A stretch of DNA of 64,000 bases from Mycolicibacterium wolinskyi (GTDB taxonomy: Bacteria; Actinomycetota; Actinomycetes; Mycobacteriales; Mycobacteriaceae), in the NCBI RefSeq assembly GCF_002101965.1, contig NZ_LQQA01000004.1:1-64000 (forward strand), written 5' to 3'. The notes beneath the pieces were generated by a model. The model was given only the letters and a program-made list of their open reading frames with translations. It was not told where the DNA came from and made no database searches. Position numbers and translations under genes: made by a program. How positions within the stretch are numbered: position 1 is the stretch's first letter; each line of letters starts with the position of its first letter. Shown here one piece after another: positions 46,194-54,925 of the stretch.

Positions 46194-47720
46194 TCAAGAA
46201 CCAAGACCCGGCTGCGCCATGACCCGGCCCACAAAAGCCTTACGTTGCGTGGCCACAACGTAGGGGCAGGGCATCGACACCTCGAAGCTCACCTGCTCGA
46301 CCCGCGGTCCAGGTGGCGGCGGCCCGGCCCCGACGTAGCTGCCGCACCCGGTTTCGGGTGTGCCGGTGTAGCCGGGCGGACACACGCACGTGCCGCTGGC
46401 GTTGCGGCTGCTGATTCCCGGACATGGGCTCACGCAACTGCCGTTGTAGAGTTCGGTCCCCGCCGGGCAGCCACAGGTGCCGCCGGCGCCGCGCACCTGG
46501 CCCGACGGACACGGGCTCACGCAACTGCCGTTGTAGAGCTCGGTCCCGGCGGGGCAGCCGCACGTCCCGCCACTTCCGCGGACCTGTCCTTCGGGGCAGG
46601 GTGAGACGCAGGTGCCGTTGTAGAGCTCGGTTCCGACGGGGCAGCCGCAGGTTCCGTCGCTGCCGCGGACCTGTCCTTCGGGGCAGGGTGAGACGCAGGT
46701 GCCGTTGTAGAGCTCGGTTCCGACGGGGCAGCCACAGGTTCCGTCGCTGCCCCGGACCTGTCCGTCGGGACAGGGTTCGGGTTGACAGGTTCCGTCGCTC
46801 CCACGCACTTGACCGTCGGGGCAGGGTTCGGGTTGGCAGGTTCCGTCGTTGCCGCGCACCTGGCCGTCCGGGCACGGCTCCGGCTGGCAAGTCCCGTTGG
46901 CGTCGCGAACTTGTCCTTCCGGGCACGGCTCGGGTTGTGGCGATGTCACTTTCGGCTCGGTGGGGCAGGTGGCATCGGCCGCAACTGTGCTGCCGTCCGG
47001 GCACTGCTTTGTGCGTGGCCCGATCCTCGGCTCGGGGCACATCTGATCGGGTGCCACGGTGGTGCCATCGGGGCATTGTTTCGGTGGCGGAGGAGGATTC
47101 GGCGCACACGGGCCGTCGGGAGGCGGCTGGTGCGATTGTCCCGGCGGGCAGACCTGCGTGCGGAACTCGTTGACGGGGAAGAACGAGATCTCTTCGACAC
47201 GCCAGCCCTCAGGGCTCTTCTTGGCGACCACCCGCTCGATTCGCATCGTATTGCTTTCGAGCACTTTGCCGTCCGGCGTCTTGACCGTCTGTGTCACCAC
47301 CACGGCGCGCTGCACGGTGTCCGGCTTGTCGGCGGGATGTTCCCCGGTAACCAGCAGCGCATCGGCGGTGACCTCGGCCTTCTTGGCCTTCCACTCCTGC
47401 CACCAGACGCTGTTGCCGCGTTCGAGGGTGTCCTTGCCCGCCCGAAGTTCAGCCCCGAAGTACGGCAAGGCACGGTTGTACGCGTCCAGCGTCGACCCGT
47501 CCCGCACGGGGTACCAGGTGAACATCGTCTCGAGGCCGTTGACGATCGCGTCCTGAGCCTCGGCGGGAGCGGTCTCGTCAGAGTCGGTACCGCCCGGCTC
47601 CGGTGCGTCGCCGGACGGGCCGCACGCGGCGACCACGAACACCGCGGCGGCAAGCAGGACGGCAAGAATTGCCTGCCCGCGCCGCCGCCTGCGGTGCCGA
47701 CAATCCGCGTGGCGTCCCAT
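46194..47720 (-). CDS. Cys-rich repeat lipoprotein (long copy)
   Basis: A 508-residue predicted lipoprotein: Arg-rich head, hydrophobic segment and lipobox VVAAC (Cys33). Residues 45-180 form an NTF2-like/Mce-associated-type domain (LETMFTWYPVRDGSTLDAYN, SPEGWRVEEISFFP) shared with three other proteins in the island. A Pro linker follows, then about four 17-residue units (PEPCPDGQVRGSDGTCQ) and four 29-residue EGF-like units (CPEGQVRGSDGTCGCPVGTE + LYNGTCVSP). ATG at 47720 follows GAGGAGACGGC. It is divergent from hydrolase copy 1. Confidence 0.78.
   Translation of the reverse strand: MGRHADCRHRRRRRGQAILAVLLAAAVFVVAACGPSGDAPEPGGTDSDETAPAEAQDAIVNGLETMFTWYPVRDGSTLDAYNRALPYFGAELRAGKDTLERGNSVWWQEWKAKKAEVTADALLVTGEHPADKPDTVQRAVVVTQTVKTPDGKVLESNTMRIERVVAKKSPEGWRVEEISFFPVNEFRTQVCPPGQSHQPPPDGPCAPNPPPPPKQCPDGTTVAPDQMCPEPRIGPRTKQCPDGSTVAADATCPTEPKVTSPQPEPCPEGQVRDANGTCQPEPCPDGQVRGNDGTCQPEPCPDGQVRGSDGTCQPEPCPDGQVRGSDGTCGCPVGTELYNGTCVSPCPEGQVRGSDGTCGCPVGTELYNGTCVSPCPEGQVRGSGGTCGCPAGTELYNGSCVSPCPSGQVRGAGGTCGCPAGTELYNGSCVSPCPGISSRNASGTCVCPPGYTGTPETGCGSYVGAGPPPPGPRVEQVSFEVSMPCPYVVATQRKAFVGRVMAQPGLGS
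46583..46756. repeat. 87-bp near-perfect tandem repeat in the Cys-rich lipoprotein gene
   Basis: A unit of 87 bases beginning at 46583 recurs at 46670 almost unchanged, and diverged copies lie on both sides. Each encodes 29 residues with six cysteines per two units. The identity at DNA level, including third positions, indicates recent duplication by slippage or recombination. Confidence 0.8.
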
Positions 47721-47816
47721 GCCGTCTCCTCGCACCGGTATGTGTGCTGTCCCATCATTGTTCGGTCTGGTGTCAGTTACCGCGACGTCCGTTGGTGCGG
47801 TCGTGGTCGGCTGGTA

Positions 47817-47843
47817 GGGCAGTACTGGTTGACCGATCGGGCA
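47817..47843 (+). promoter_or_regulatory. Conserved 27-bp element upstream of hydrolase copy 1
   Basis: GGGCAGTACTGGTTGACC followed by GATCGGGCA. It matches 61381-61407 (read on the minus strand) at 22 of 27 positions although flanking intergenic sequence has diverged. It lies 97 bases before the hydrolase ATG, and the other copy 108 bases before its own. Confidence 0.55.
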
Positions 47844-47939
47844 AACCCGTCCCGCGGGCGATGACGAATCGTCGCATGCGGCGGGACACTGCTCAGTGCA
47901 GCCGTACATCCGTGCTGCCGATGCCGCGACGAAAGATGA

Positions 47940-49427
47940 ATGATGACAGCCCTCGTCACGATCTCCAGGAGAGCTTTCCTGATCGCGTTGTGTGTCAGCG
48001 TCGCGGCCATGCTGATCACGCCCGCACCGCCGGCCTGGGCGGCCGGTGTGTGTGCACGCAACGGAAAACCGTTGGCGGACGGCACGTACACCACCACGTC
48101 GGGATTCGGGCCACGCGGCAACTCCATCCACCAGGGCGTCGACCTCGCGGGCAGTGACGGCACCGATATCTTCGCCGCGATGGACGGGACGGTCGCGGCC
48201 GCCGGGCCGGCCAGCGGATTCGGTCAATGGATCGTGATCGACTCACAGACCCGCACCGGCCTGGTCTCCACCGTCTACGGGCACATGTACCCCGACGGCG
48301 TGCTGGTGCGCCAGGGAGCGCCCGTCCGCGCAGGCGACCACATCGCCGAGATGGGCAACAACGGCCAATCCACCGGCACCCACCTGCATTTCGAGTACTG
48401 GGAGGGCGGCCGGCTCAGCCACGGCCAGGCGGTGGATCCGGCGTTCATCCTGAGCGGTCAAGCGGTGTCGGCGAATCAATCGACCGCACAACAGGCTTCG
48501 TCTGCGGCAGACTGCCGAACCGGCGTCCTCAAGCCCGGCCTGGTTCCCCCGGCGTTCGTGCCCTGGCTGCTCAAGGCCGGTGTGATGTGTCAGGGCATCA
48601 CCGCCCCGCTGCTCGCGGCGCAACTGGAGGCCGAGAACGGATTCCGGCACGGCCCGACGGCACCCGTCTCGTCGACCGGAGCGCAGGGGCCTGCGCAGTT
48701 CATGCCAGGGACATGGAAAACCTGGGGTAAGGACTACGACAACAGCGGCCCGCCCCCGGATGTCAACAGCATCGCCGACGCGGTGATGTCGCAGGGCGCG
48801 TTGATGTGTGAGAACTACCGGTTGTGCGCCGCAGGAGTCGCGGACGGTTCGCTGGCCGGTGATCCCGTTGCCCTCGCGTTGGCCGCCTACAACGCCGGAT
48901 TCGGAGCGGTGCAGCGCAACGGCGGCATGCCGTCGGGAGGCGAGTACACCACCCAGACGCAGCCGTACGTGTACAAGATCATGCAGCGCGCCAAGGCATT
49001 TGAAGCGAGTCCCGGTCTCGGCGGCATGCCGCCCGAGTCGGTGCCGATCACCGGTGGCCCGACGACGATCGTCGACGCCGCTACCGAATTCAAGGGCAAG
49101 AAGTGGGTGTGGGGCGGAGGCGGGGTGGACGGGCCGACTCGCGATGGTTTCGACAGTCCGGGGTTGACCTACTACGCCGTCGTGCGCGGCACGGGCGGCA
49201 AGGAGGTGCTGCCGCGCACCGCCGATGAACAGTGGAACGTGGGCAAGGAGATTGCGCTGCCCGAGGTGCAGCCCGGCGACTTGATCTTCAGCGGCTGGGA
49301 CCGGCATGACCGACCCTCGCACGTCGGGATCGCCGTCGGAAACGGCGAGATGATCCACGCGGACCCGGCTCGCGGGGTGGTCATCGCCGAGTTCTATCCG
49401 GAGTCGAAGGCGCGGCGGGTGTCATGA
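47940..49427 (+). CDS. Three-domain peptidoglycan hydrolase (M23, lytic transglycosylase, NlpC/P60-like), copy 1
   Basis: A 495-residue exported protein: signal peptide to about 35; M23 LytM endopeptidase with zinc ligands His64/Asp68 (HQGVD) and His148-x-His150 (THLHFEYW); lytic transglycosylase with Glu232 (LEAENGFRH, GPAQFMPGTW); and a C-terminal NlpC/P60 fold (KKWVWGGGG...DGFDSPGL, RPSHVGIAVG). The NlpC/P60 nucleophile position is Ser406, not Cys; His461 is kept. The ATG at 47940 follows GAAAGATGA. It overlaps the lipoprotein gene by four bases. Confidence 0.9.
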   Translation: MMTALVTISRRAFLIALCVSVAAMLITPAPPAWAAGVCARNGKPLADGTYTTTSGFGPRGNSIHQGVDLAGSDGTDIFAAMDGTVAAAGPASGFGQWIVIDSQTRTGLVSTVYGHMYPDGVLVRQGAPVRAGDHIAEMGNNGQSTGTHLHFEYWEGGRLSHGQAVDPAFILSGQAVSANQSTAQQASSAADCRTGVLKPGLVPPAFVPWLLKAGVMCQGITAPLLAAQLEAENGFRHGPTAPVSSTGAQGPAQFMPGTWKTWGKDYDNSGPPPDVNSIADAVMSQGALMCENYRLCAAGVADGSLAGDPVALALAAYNAGFGAVQRNGGMPSGGEYTTQTQPYVYKIMQRAKAFEASPGLGGMPPESVPITGGPTTIVDAATEFKGKKWVWGGGGVDGPTRDGFDSPGLTYYAVVRGTGGKEVLPRTADEQWNVGKEIALPEVQPGDLIFSGWDRHDRPSHVGIAVGNGEMIHADPARGVVIAEFYPESKARRVS

Positions 49428-49921
49428 AAAAGCTTGTTGCCGTGGTTGTCTTCCTGACCATCGTCGTCATCGGGCCGGTCACCGGCTGCCGGCTGGATCC
49501 GCTACCGATCGATCAGGTGGCCAGCGTCGACCTCAGCGATCCTGATCAGGTCATCGCCGATGCTCTGACCACGATGTTCACCTGGCGCCCGACCCAGGAC
49601 GAGTCTCCCGACACGGCTTATCGGCGCGCAGCGGCCTATCTTGCCGGTGATCTTGCCAAGCAGGGCGAGCAGACGACCACACCGGGACCGGGATCACAAT
49701 GGGATCAATGGCGCTCTGATGGTGCGAACGTCACCGCCAAAGTCTATTTCCTGGCCGACGAAACGCCACCGAACTCAACCGATGTCACCCACCGGGTGGT
49801 CGTGGTGGTGCAGTCGATCGCGACGTTGGACAACCGGCTCATCGACGAGATACGCCACACCGCATGGGTGACCGCGAAGCGGTCGAACAACGGTTGGCGC
49901 GTCACCAGTATCGAGTTCTGA
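49424..49921 (+). CDS. Small envelope lipoprotein, NTF2-like (copy 1)
   Basis: A 165-residue lipoprotein, lipobox PVTGC (Cys22), with ALTTMFTWRPTQDESPDTAYRR and WDQWRSDGANVTAKVYFLAD, a fold also present in the Cys-rich lipoproteins of this island and reminiscent of Mce-associated NTF2-like proteins. It is coupled to hydrolase copy 1 by ATGA. The paralogue at 59253-59750 has the same length. It probably partners the hydrolase outside the membrane. Confidence 0.8.
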   Translation: MKKLVAVVVFLTIVVIGPVTGCRLDPLPIDQVASVDLSDPDQVIADALTTMFTWRPTQDESPDTAYRRAAAYLAGDLAKQGEQTTTPGPGSQWDQWRSDGANVTAKVYFLADETPPNSTDVTHRVVVVVQSIATLDNRLIDEIRHTAWVTAKRSNNGWRVTSIEF

Positions 49922-49933
49922 GGGGGAATCCCG

Positions 49934-50842
49934 GTGTTGTTCAGTGGTGGACGGATTGTGGTGGCGGCGGCGGGCGCCATTGTCCTCGTGATCGTCGCGA
50001 TCTACGTGGTCCGTTCGGTGTGGTGGGATCCGACCTCGAAATCGGCATCGATCACTCCGTCGACATCGGTGTCCGGCAGTGGCGCGAGCACGTCCGAAAC
50101 CGACGGCTCGGGCGGCGGTGACGGGTCAGGTGCCGGGTCGGGTGGGGGATCAGGTGGTGATACGGGCGGCGGCGGTGACAGCGGCGCAGGCGGGGGAGAC
50201 TCCGGCGGCGGGGACAACTCCGGAACGTCGAGTGGGCACCCGCCTTTCACCGCGACAACCGAGCAGGTGAAGCGGTTCCTCGGCACGGTTTTCGTCGATG
50301 CCGAGGTGCCTCGTGTCGAGGGTGGCAATCCCGAGGTAGCTGCGGTTTTCAATGACGAGATGGATGCGGCGCTGCAGGCGCAGGCGGACTCGGTGACGGG
50401 CGGAAGCCTGGAGGGTCGTCCCGGTAGCGAGGTGCGGATCGGCGAGCGGGTACTCAGTGGTGTGCTGCGGACCGCGGCCGTCGACCTGGCCGAGGCGCAG
50501 TCGATGCCGTTGGCCAGCACGGTCGTCGTCGATTCGGAAAGCGGGAGTCTGATCACCTTGTCGTCGCTGTTCAACGACCTCGACGAAGGCTTGGCCCGCT
50601 TGCAGGAGGAGTCGGAGACGCTGGGGCCGAGCACCGACCTGGGTGACAGCTTCGATGCCTCCGGTTTGGAGCCGACCGAGCAGATGTTCGGGCGATGGTC
50701 AGCCGAATCATCCGGTATGCGGGTGTTTTTCGAACAGGGCGTGGTCGGTCCGATGGCTGCCGGCATCGTCGAGTTGACCATACCCTGGGACAACCTCAGC
50801 GACATCATGAAGCCGGGTGTGGCCGATATCGTCGCGAGCTGA
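49934..50842 (+). CDS. Membrane-anchored DUF3298/RsiV-like protein
   Basis: A 302-residue protein: one N-terminal helix (about 8-27), a Gly/Ser/Asp-rich spacer of about 60 residues, and an extracytoplasmic domain ending in RVFFEQGVVGPMAAGIVELT then IPWDNLSDIMKP. This fits the DUF3298 domain of RsiV-type lysozyme-binding anti-sigma factors, but no cytoplasmic anti-sigma part is present. It starts with GTG 12 bases after the lipoprotein, in the same operon. It may sense or bind peptidoglycan or lysozyme; that is inference. Confidence 0.7.
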   Translation: MLFSGGRIVVAAAGAIVLVIVAIYVVRSVWWDPTSKSASITPSTSVSGSGASTSETDGSGGGDGSGAGSGGGSGGDTGGGGDSGAGGGDSGGGDNSGTSSGHPPFTATTEQVKRFLGTVFVDAEVPRVEGGNPEVAAVFNDEMDAALQAQADSVTGGSLEGRPGSEVRIGERVLSGVLRTAAVDLAEAQSMPLASTVVVDSESGSLITLSSLFNDLDEGLARLQEESETLGPSTDLGDSFDASGLEPTEQMFGRWSAESSGMRVFFEQGVVGPMAAGIVELTIPWDNLSDIMKPGVADIVAS

Positions 50843-50860
50843 ATCCAGATCGCTCGCGGC

Positions 50861-52870
50861 CTACGCCGTACTGCGTTTGATGCAGAACCCGCCGATGATC
50901 CCGATGATCGCTCCGACCACCACCAACGGCACACCGTAGGCGGGACCGCCCGATTCGAGCCTGCTCATCGCAAACGCGACGTAGAGCACCGTCAATGCGC
51001 CGGCAAGGAATCCGGACACGATCGTATAGCGGCCTGAGGCACTGAGGATTCCGAGGAGCATCACGCCGGCCAGCACGAGGATCAGTGCCCGTGTCACGGG
51101 TTGGCTCACCATCATCCAGGTCTCGATGGTTGTCGGTGCGATCTGGCCCTTGTCGTCGAAGATATCCTGCAACCGCCCCAATTCACTGGCGGCATAGTTC
51201 CTTCCGCTCAGGAACCAGGGTCGGAACGCACCCAGCACCATGATGAGCCCGCCCAGCAGGGTGGCGGCCAGCCGGATCAACGGCAGGATCTCCGACATGG
51301 ACTGGGTGAAGCGGCCCTGATCTTCGACGGCTCCGGTGCCGTCTTCGGCGCGAACGGTGAACTCCCGGGAAACCTCTTTCCCGGCCCCGGGCAGGTTGCC
51401 CCAGAGCCGAAGGGCTGCGGTTGCGATCGCCCCCGGTGGGACGTCGAGGCGCGAGGGGGTGAAGGTGAAGCGCAGCGCCGCTTCGGGATCGGTTCCCGAC
51501 AGCCAGGCGCTCAGCGGCAGCGCGCCTTTGGTGTTGTCCAGCGTCACCCGGAACCGGCCCCGCCGGCGGTTGCGGACCGACACGTGTTCGGGCTCCAGGC
51601 GCAGCTGCGCCGTGGTGATCGGAGAAGTGCTGGCGGACTGCACCAGAGACCCGGTGGCTTCGCTCTCGTCGGTGCCGTCGTTGCAGAGCACCACGATGGG
51701 GCGTTCGGCTTCCTCGCCCGGATGGGGCAACGGTGCGCGCACGCTGGCCAAGATGCGGGCCTGCTCGCCGGCCCGCACGTACAGCTGCGGTTGGGAGAAG
51801 GAAAAGCGCACCACACCTTCCGGGTCGCGCCCGGCGAAGACCAGCCGCCTGTCCTTGCTGCCCCGCCGGTTGTCGACCAGGATCGCGATCTCGGCCGACG
51901 TGGCGTCACGGATGCGGGTCACGGTGCGTTCCAACCGAAGCCGCACGGGGCTGTCAGACGGGGCCTGGGAGCGTTCCTGGACGACGTTGACGATCGTTTC
52001 CACGATCCCTTGGTCGCTTGCCGCGGTCAGTTTGAGCGAACGGGGCGCCTGCTGCCCGTAATCGATCGGTGGCGCGTCGAATCGGACATCGACGAACATG
52101 AACCGCCGTGGCGGGACCTCGACAGTGGTCTGCCGGAAGTTGAACCGCACCACACTCTCCGGGTCGGTTCCCGTCAGTGAATACCGCTGAGGGTAGTTGC
52201 TTCCACTGTTGTCGAGCCGCAACCGGAACCGGCCGCTGGTGTGGTCACGCAACCGGACCACTTGGGGCTCCGCGGTCATCGTGATGGGCCCGCCGATCCG
52301 TGGCACCGTGATGACGAGTTCGGCATCGGCCCGCTTCGCCGGATCCTCGACCGAACAGATCTGGATGTGAAGCCGGAAGCGTTGCACATAAACGTCGAAA
52401 CCGTCGCGGATGGTCAACGAGACCGTGGTGACACTTTCTTCGTCGGTCAGCACCCGGATTTCGGGGTGCTTGATCTCAAGCCATTCCGGTGCTCGCGGCG
52501 CGACGACGGTGTAACCGTCCACGATCGACGACCGGTTGCGGATGCGGATGTCCACGGTGCCACCGGTGTGTGGATCGAGTTCGACATCGGGACTTTCGAC
52601 CGTGACTGTCGGTGCTTCGGCGGGCCGTCGATTCGGTGTGGTTGGGCGCCTCGGGGTGGGCGGCGGTGCGGTGTGCCGGAGTTGGTCGCGTGACACGGCG
52701 GGGAACTTCTGGCTGTGCGTCTCACGGACGATGGGTGTCGACGCCGTGAGCGGTGCGCCGTCGAGTGAGGCGACCCCGGCGTCCCATCCCAGGTAGAAGT
52801 CGCACTTGGTGCAGAACTGTGCGTCGGCGGCATTCTCGGCGCCGCACTGCTCGCAGTGGTGCTCAGTCAT
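50861..52870 (-). CDS. Zinc-ribbon, Ig-like-repeat, four-TM eCIS protein
   Basis: A 669-residue protein of a kind found in actinobacterial eCIS loci. It begins with a zinc ribbon (CEQCGAENA, FCTKCDF), then four or five beta-rich repeats of about 110 residues (units ending in RFRLRLDNSGSNYP, RFRVTLDNTKG), and finally four membrane helices at the C-terminus. With the zinc ribbon and repeats N-terminal to the helices and no signal peptide, it is likely a cytoplasm-facing membrane anchor. ATG at 52870 overlaps the ATPase stop by eight bases. Confidence 0.75.
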   Translation of the reverse strand: MTEHHCEQCGAENAADAQFCTKCDFYLGWDAGVASLDGAPLTASTPIVRETHSQKFPAVSRDQLRHTAPPPTPRRPTTPNRRPAEAPTVTVESPDVELDPHTGGTVDIRIRNRSSIVDGYTVVAPRAPEWLEIKHPEIRVLTDEESVTTVSLTIRDGFDVYVQRFRLHIQICSVEDPAKRADAELVITVPRIGGPITMTAEPQVVRLRDHTSGRFRLRLDNSGSNYPQRYSLTGTDPESVVRFNFRQTTVEVPPRRFMFVDVRFDAPPIDYGQQAPRSLKLTAASDQGIVETIVNVVQERSQAPSDSPVRLRLERTVTRIRDATSAEIAILVDNRRGSKDRRLVFAGRDPEGVVRFSFSQPQLYVRAGEQARILASVRAPLPHPGEEAERPIVVLCNDGTDESEATGSLVQSASTSPITTAQLRLEPEHVSVRNRRRGRFRVTLDNTKGALPLSAWLSGTDPEAALRFTFTPSRLDVPPGAIATAALRLWGNLPGAGKEVSREFTVRAEDGTGAVEDQGRFTQSMSEILPLIRLAATLLGGLIMVLGAFRPWFLSGRNYAASELGRLQDIFDDKGQIAPTTIETWMMVSQPVTRALILVLAGVMLLGILSASGRYTIVSGFLAGALTVLYVAFAMSRLESGGPAYGVPLVVVGAIIGIIGGFCIKRSTA

Positions 52871-54917
52871 TGGCGGTCCCCTTCGCATTCTCGCCACGCT
52901 CGTGGGTGGGCAGTAGCCGGCCGAGTTTCCGGTACTCCTGATGGATGGCTGCGCCGATGTGGTCGGCGCCGATGGCCGAGCCGGACTCGGCGGCTAGGTA
53001 GGCAGCCGTGATAGCCGCCGATCGAATATTGCCGCCCGACAACGGAAATGAGTTCGCGTAGCCGTGCAGCTCGAGGTCACCGCGCGTGGGAACCGGCGCG
53101 GCCAGGCAGTGTTGCCACAGCGCGAGCCGCGCCGACTCGTCGGGAAGTGGGAAGTCGACGACCATGTCGAGCCGTCGTGTGAAGGCGTCGTCGAGGTTGG
53201 CCCGCAGGTTCGTCGCGAGTACTGCCAGGCCGTCGAACGTCTCCATCCGCTGGAGTAGGTATGCGCTTTCGATGTTGGCGTAACGGTCGTGCGCGTCGCG
53301 CACCTCGCTGCGCTTGCCGAATATCGCGTCGGCCTCGTCGAACAACAACACCGCGCTCACCCGCGACGCCTCGGTGAAGATCCGTTCGAGGTTCTTCTCG
53401 GTCTCGCCGATGTACTTGTCGACGACCGTCGCGAGGTTGACGGTGTAGAGGTCCAGACCGAGATCGCCCGCGATGACTTCGGCAGCCATCGTCTTCCCGG
53501 TGCCGGAGTCGCCGGCGAACAGTGCGGTCACGCCGGTCCCACGCCCGCCGCCCGGGCGCATCCGCCATTCCGACAACACGATCTCGCGCGTGCGTGCCCG
53601 GGTGGTCAACTCCCGCAGTTGTTTGAGCGTCTTGTCCGGCAATACGAGATCGCGCCACGATACGGCCGGCTCGATACGCCTGGCGAGGTGTTCGAGGCCC
53701 GCCGCGTTCTGAGTGCGGGCGCCGCGGCGCAGGTCGCGGTCGCTGGGCACGCCCCCGTTGGAGCGGGCCAGCGCTTCGGCGGCCGTGATCGCCGCTGACA
53801 CCTGGCGGGGCCCGAAGACATACTGTGCCGCGATATCGGCGACGTCGACGGACCCGACGAGCGGACCGAGGGCACGCCGCCAGAGTTCGCTGCGTTCACC
53901 GACCGTGAACCTTGCGGCCTCCGCGATCAGCGGTACGCGGTCCGACCAGTTCGGGTCCCAGGCCGACGTCCCGGTGAGCACAACCGGCACCGGCATCCTG
54001 GCCAGCCGGAAGACGATGTCGGCGGTATCGGCGCCGAGCGCGTCGATCGGGGAGACCACGAGCGCCGCGCCGCGCAACAGCGCTTCGCGGCCCAGCACGG
54101 AAATGGCGTCGTGCACGTCGCCGTTGGCGGCCAATCGTGCTGCGTCGCAGACCATCACGCTCAAACCGGCCGCCCCAAGCGCATCGGTGGCGATCGCCGC
54201 ACCCGAATCGTTCACCGTCTCACGCAGATAGCACAGTCGCACGCCGGACTTGAATGCCTGTGCCAGTTCCCGGGATTGTGCGCAGTGATGGCCTTGAGGC
54301 GTGACCAGGACGCCGGACAGCGCCGCATCGGGCGTGTCATCGCCCAGCAGGTAGGCGGTCACGCGGTCCGGCACCCGCATGGCGCGGGTCAGGAACGGCC
54401 GGTCGGCGTCGTCGATCACCACGAGCGAGTTGTCCACGAGCGATGATCCCGGCGACAGCATTGCGCGGGCCGCGGCATCGAGTGGGGAGAGATCCGAGAG
54501 CTCCAGTGCCAGGCCTACGGTCGCGCGGCGGCGAGTCACATCGTCGTTGAGATAGCCGTACAGCTTTTCGAAACGAGTGTCCAGATCGGGCAACTGGCAG
54601 ATGATGAGGAACTCGACCTCCAGTTCGCACAGACCGGCCGAGCGGGCCAGCACCCGCAGCCGGAGTTCGACCCCGGCGGCTTCCGCGGCATCGGCGCGCT
54701 CCTCCAGAGCGTGCCGAAGGGACTCACTCACGGGTGGCGGCGCGGGCGTGGGGGAGAGCAGCGCGTCGACGACGTCGTCGCTGAGGTACAACCCCCGGAA
54801 CGGATCGTCGGGCGCCGGATCGTGGCCGCGGCGGTGCGCGACCAGGGTGCGCACGCGTTCCTCCACCAGCATTGCCCGGCCGAGCAGGTAACGCGTGCTG
54901 TCCAGAGGCATGTCCAT
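52863..54917 (-). CDS. eCIS AAA+ ATPase (Afp15-like)
   Basis: A 684-residue AAA+ ATPase. An inactive-looking N-terminal ATPase-like half is followed by a full AAA domain: Walker A GDSGTGKT near 470, Walker B VLLFDEADAIFG near 525, sensor 1 LATN and the Arg finger region FTRRLDMVVDFPLP. Afp15-type ATPases are needed for particle assembly in Afp. ATG at 54917 was taken, eight bases after the DUF4255 gene; an ATG two codons later is possible. Confidence 0.92.
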   Translation of the reverse strand: MDMPLDSTRYLLGRAMLVEERVRTLVAHRRGHDPAPDDPFRGLYLSDDVVDALLSPTPAPPPVSESLRHALEERADAAEAAGVELRLRVLARSAGLCELEVEFLIICQLPDLDTRFEKLYGYLNDDVTRRRATVGLALELSDLSPLDAAARAMLSPGSSLVDNSLVVIDDADRPFLTRAMRVPDRVTAYLLGDDTPDAALSGVLVTPQGHHCAQSRELAQAFKSGVRLCYLRETVNDSGAAIATDALGAAGLSVMVCDAARLAANGDVHDAISVLGREALLRGAALVVSPIDALGADTADIVFRLARMPVPVVLTGTSAWDPNWSDRVPLIAEAARFTVGERSELWRRALGPLVGSVDVADIAAQYVFGPRQVSAAITAAEALARSNGGVPSDRDLRRGARTQNAAGLEHLARRIEPAVSWRDLVLPDKTLKQLRELTTRARTREIVLSEWRMRPGGGRGTGVTALFAGDSGTGKTMAAEVIAGDLGLDLYTVNLATVVDKYIGETEKNLERIFTEASRVSAVLLFDEADAIFGKRSEVRDAHDRYANIESAYLLQRMETFDGLAVLATNLRANLDDAFTRRLDMVVDFPLPDESARLALWQHCLAAPVPTRGDLELHGYANSFPLSGGNIRSAAITAAYLAAESGSAIGADHIGAAIHQEYRKLGRLLPTHERGENAKGTAND

Positions 54918-54925
54918 CGGCGGAC

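Noticed and set aside
46583..46788. Regular repeats suggesting a CRISPR array
   Set aside because: The repeats are 87-base in-frame coding units of a Cys-rich protein with no unique spacers and no cas genes nearby.
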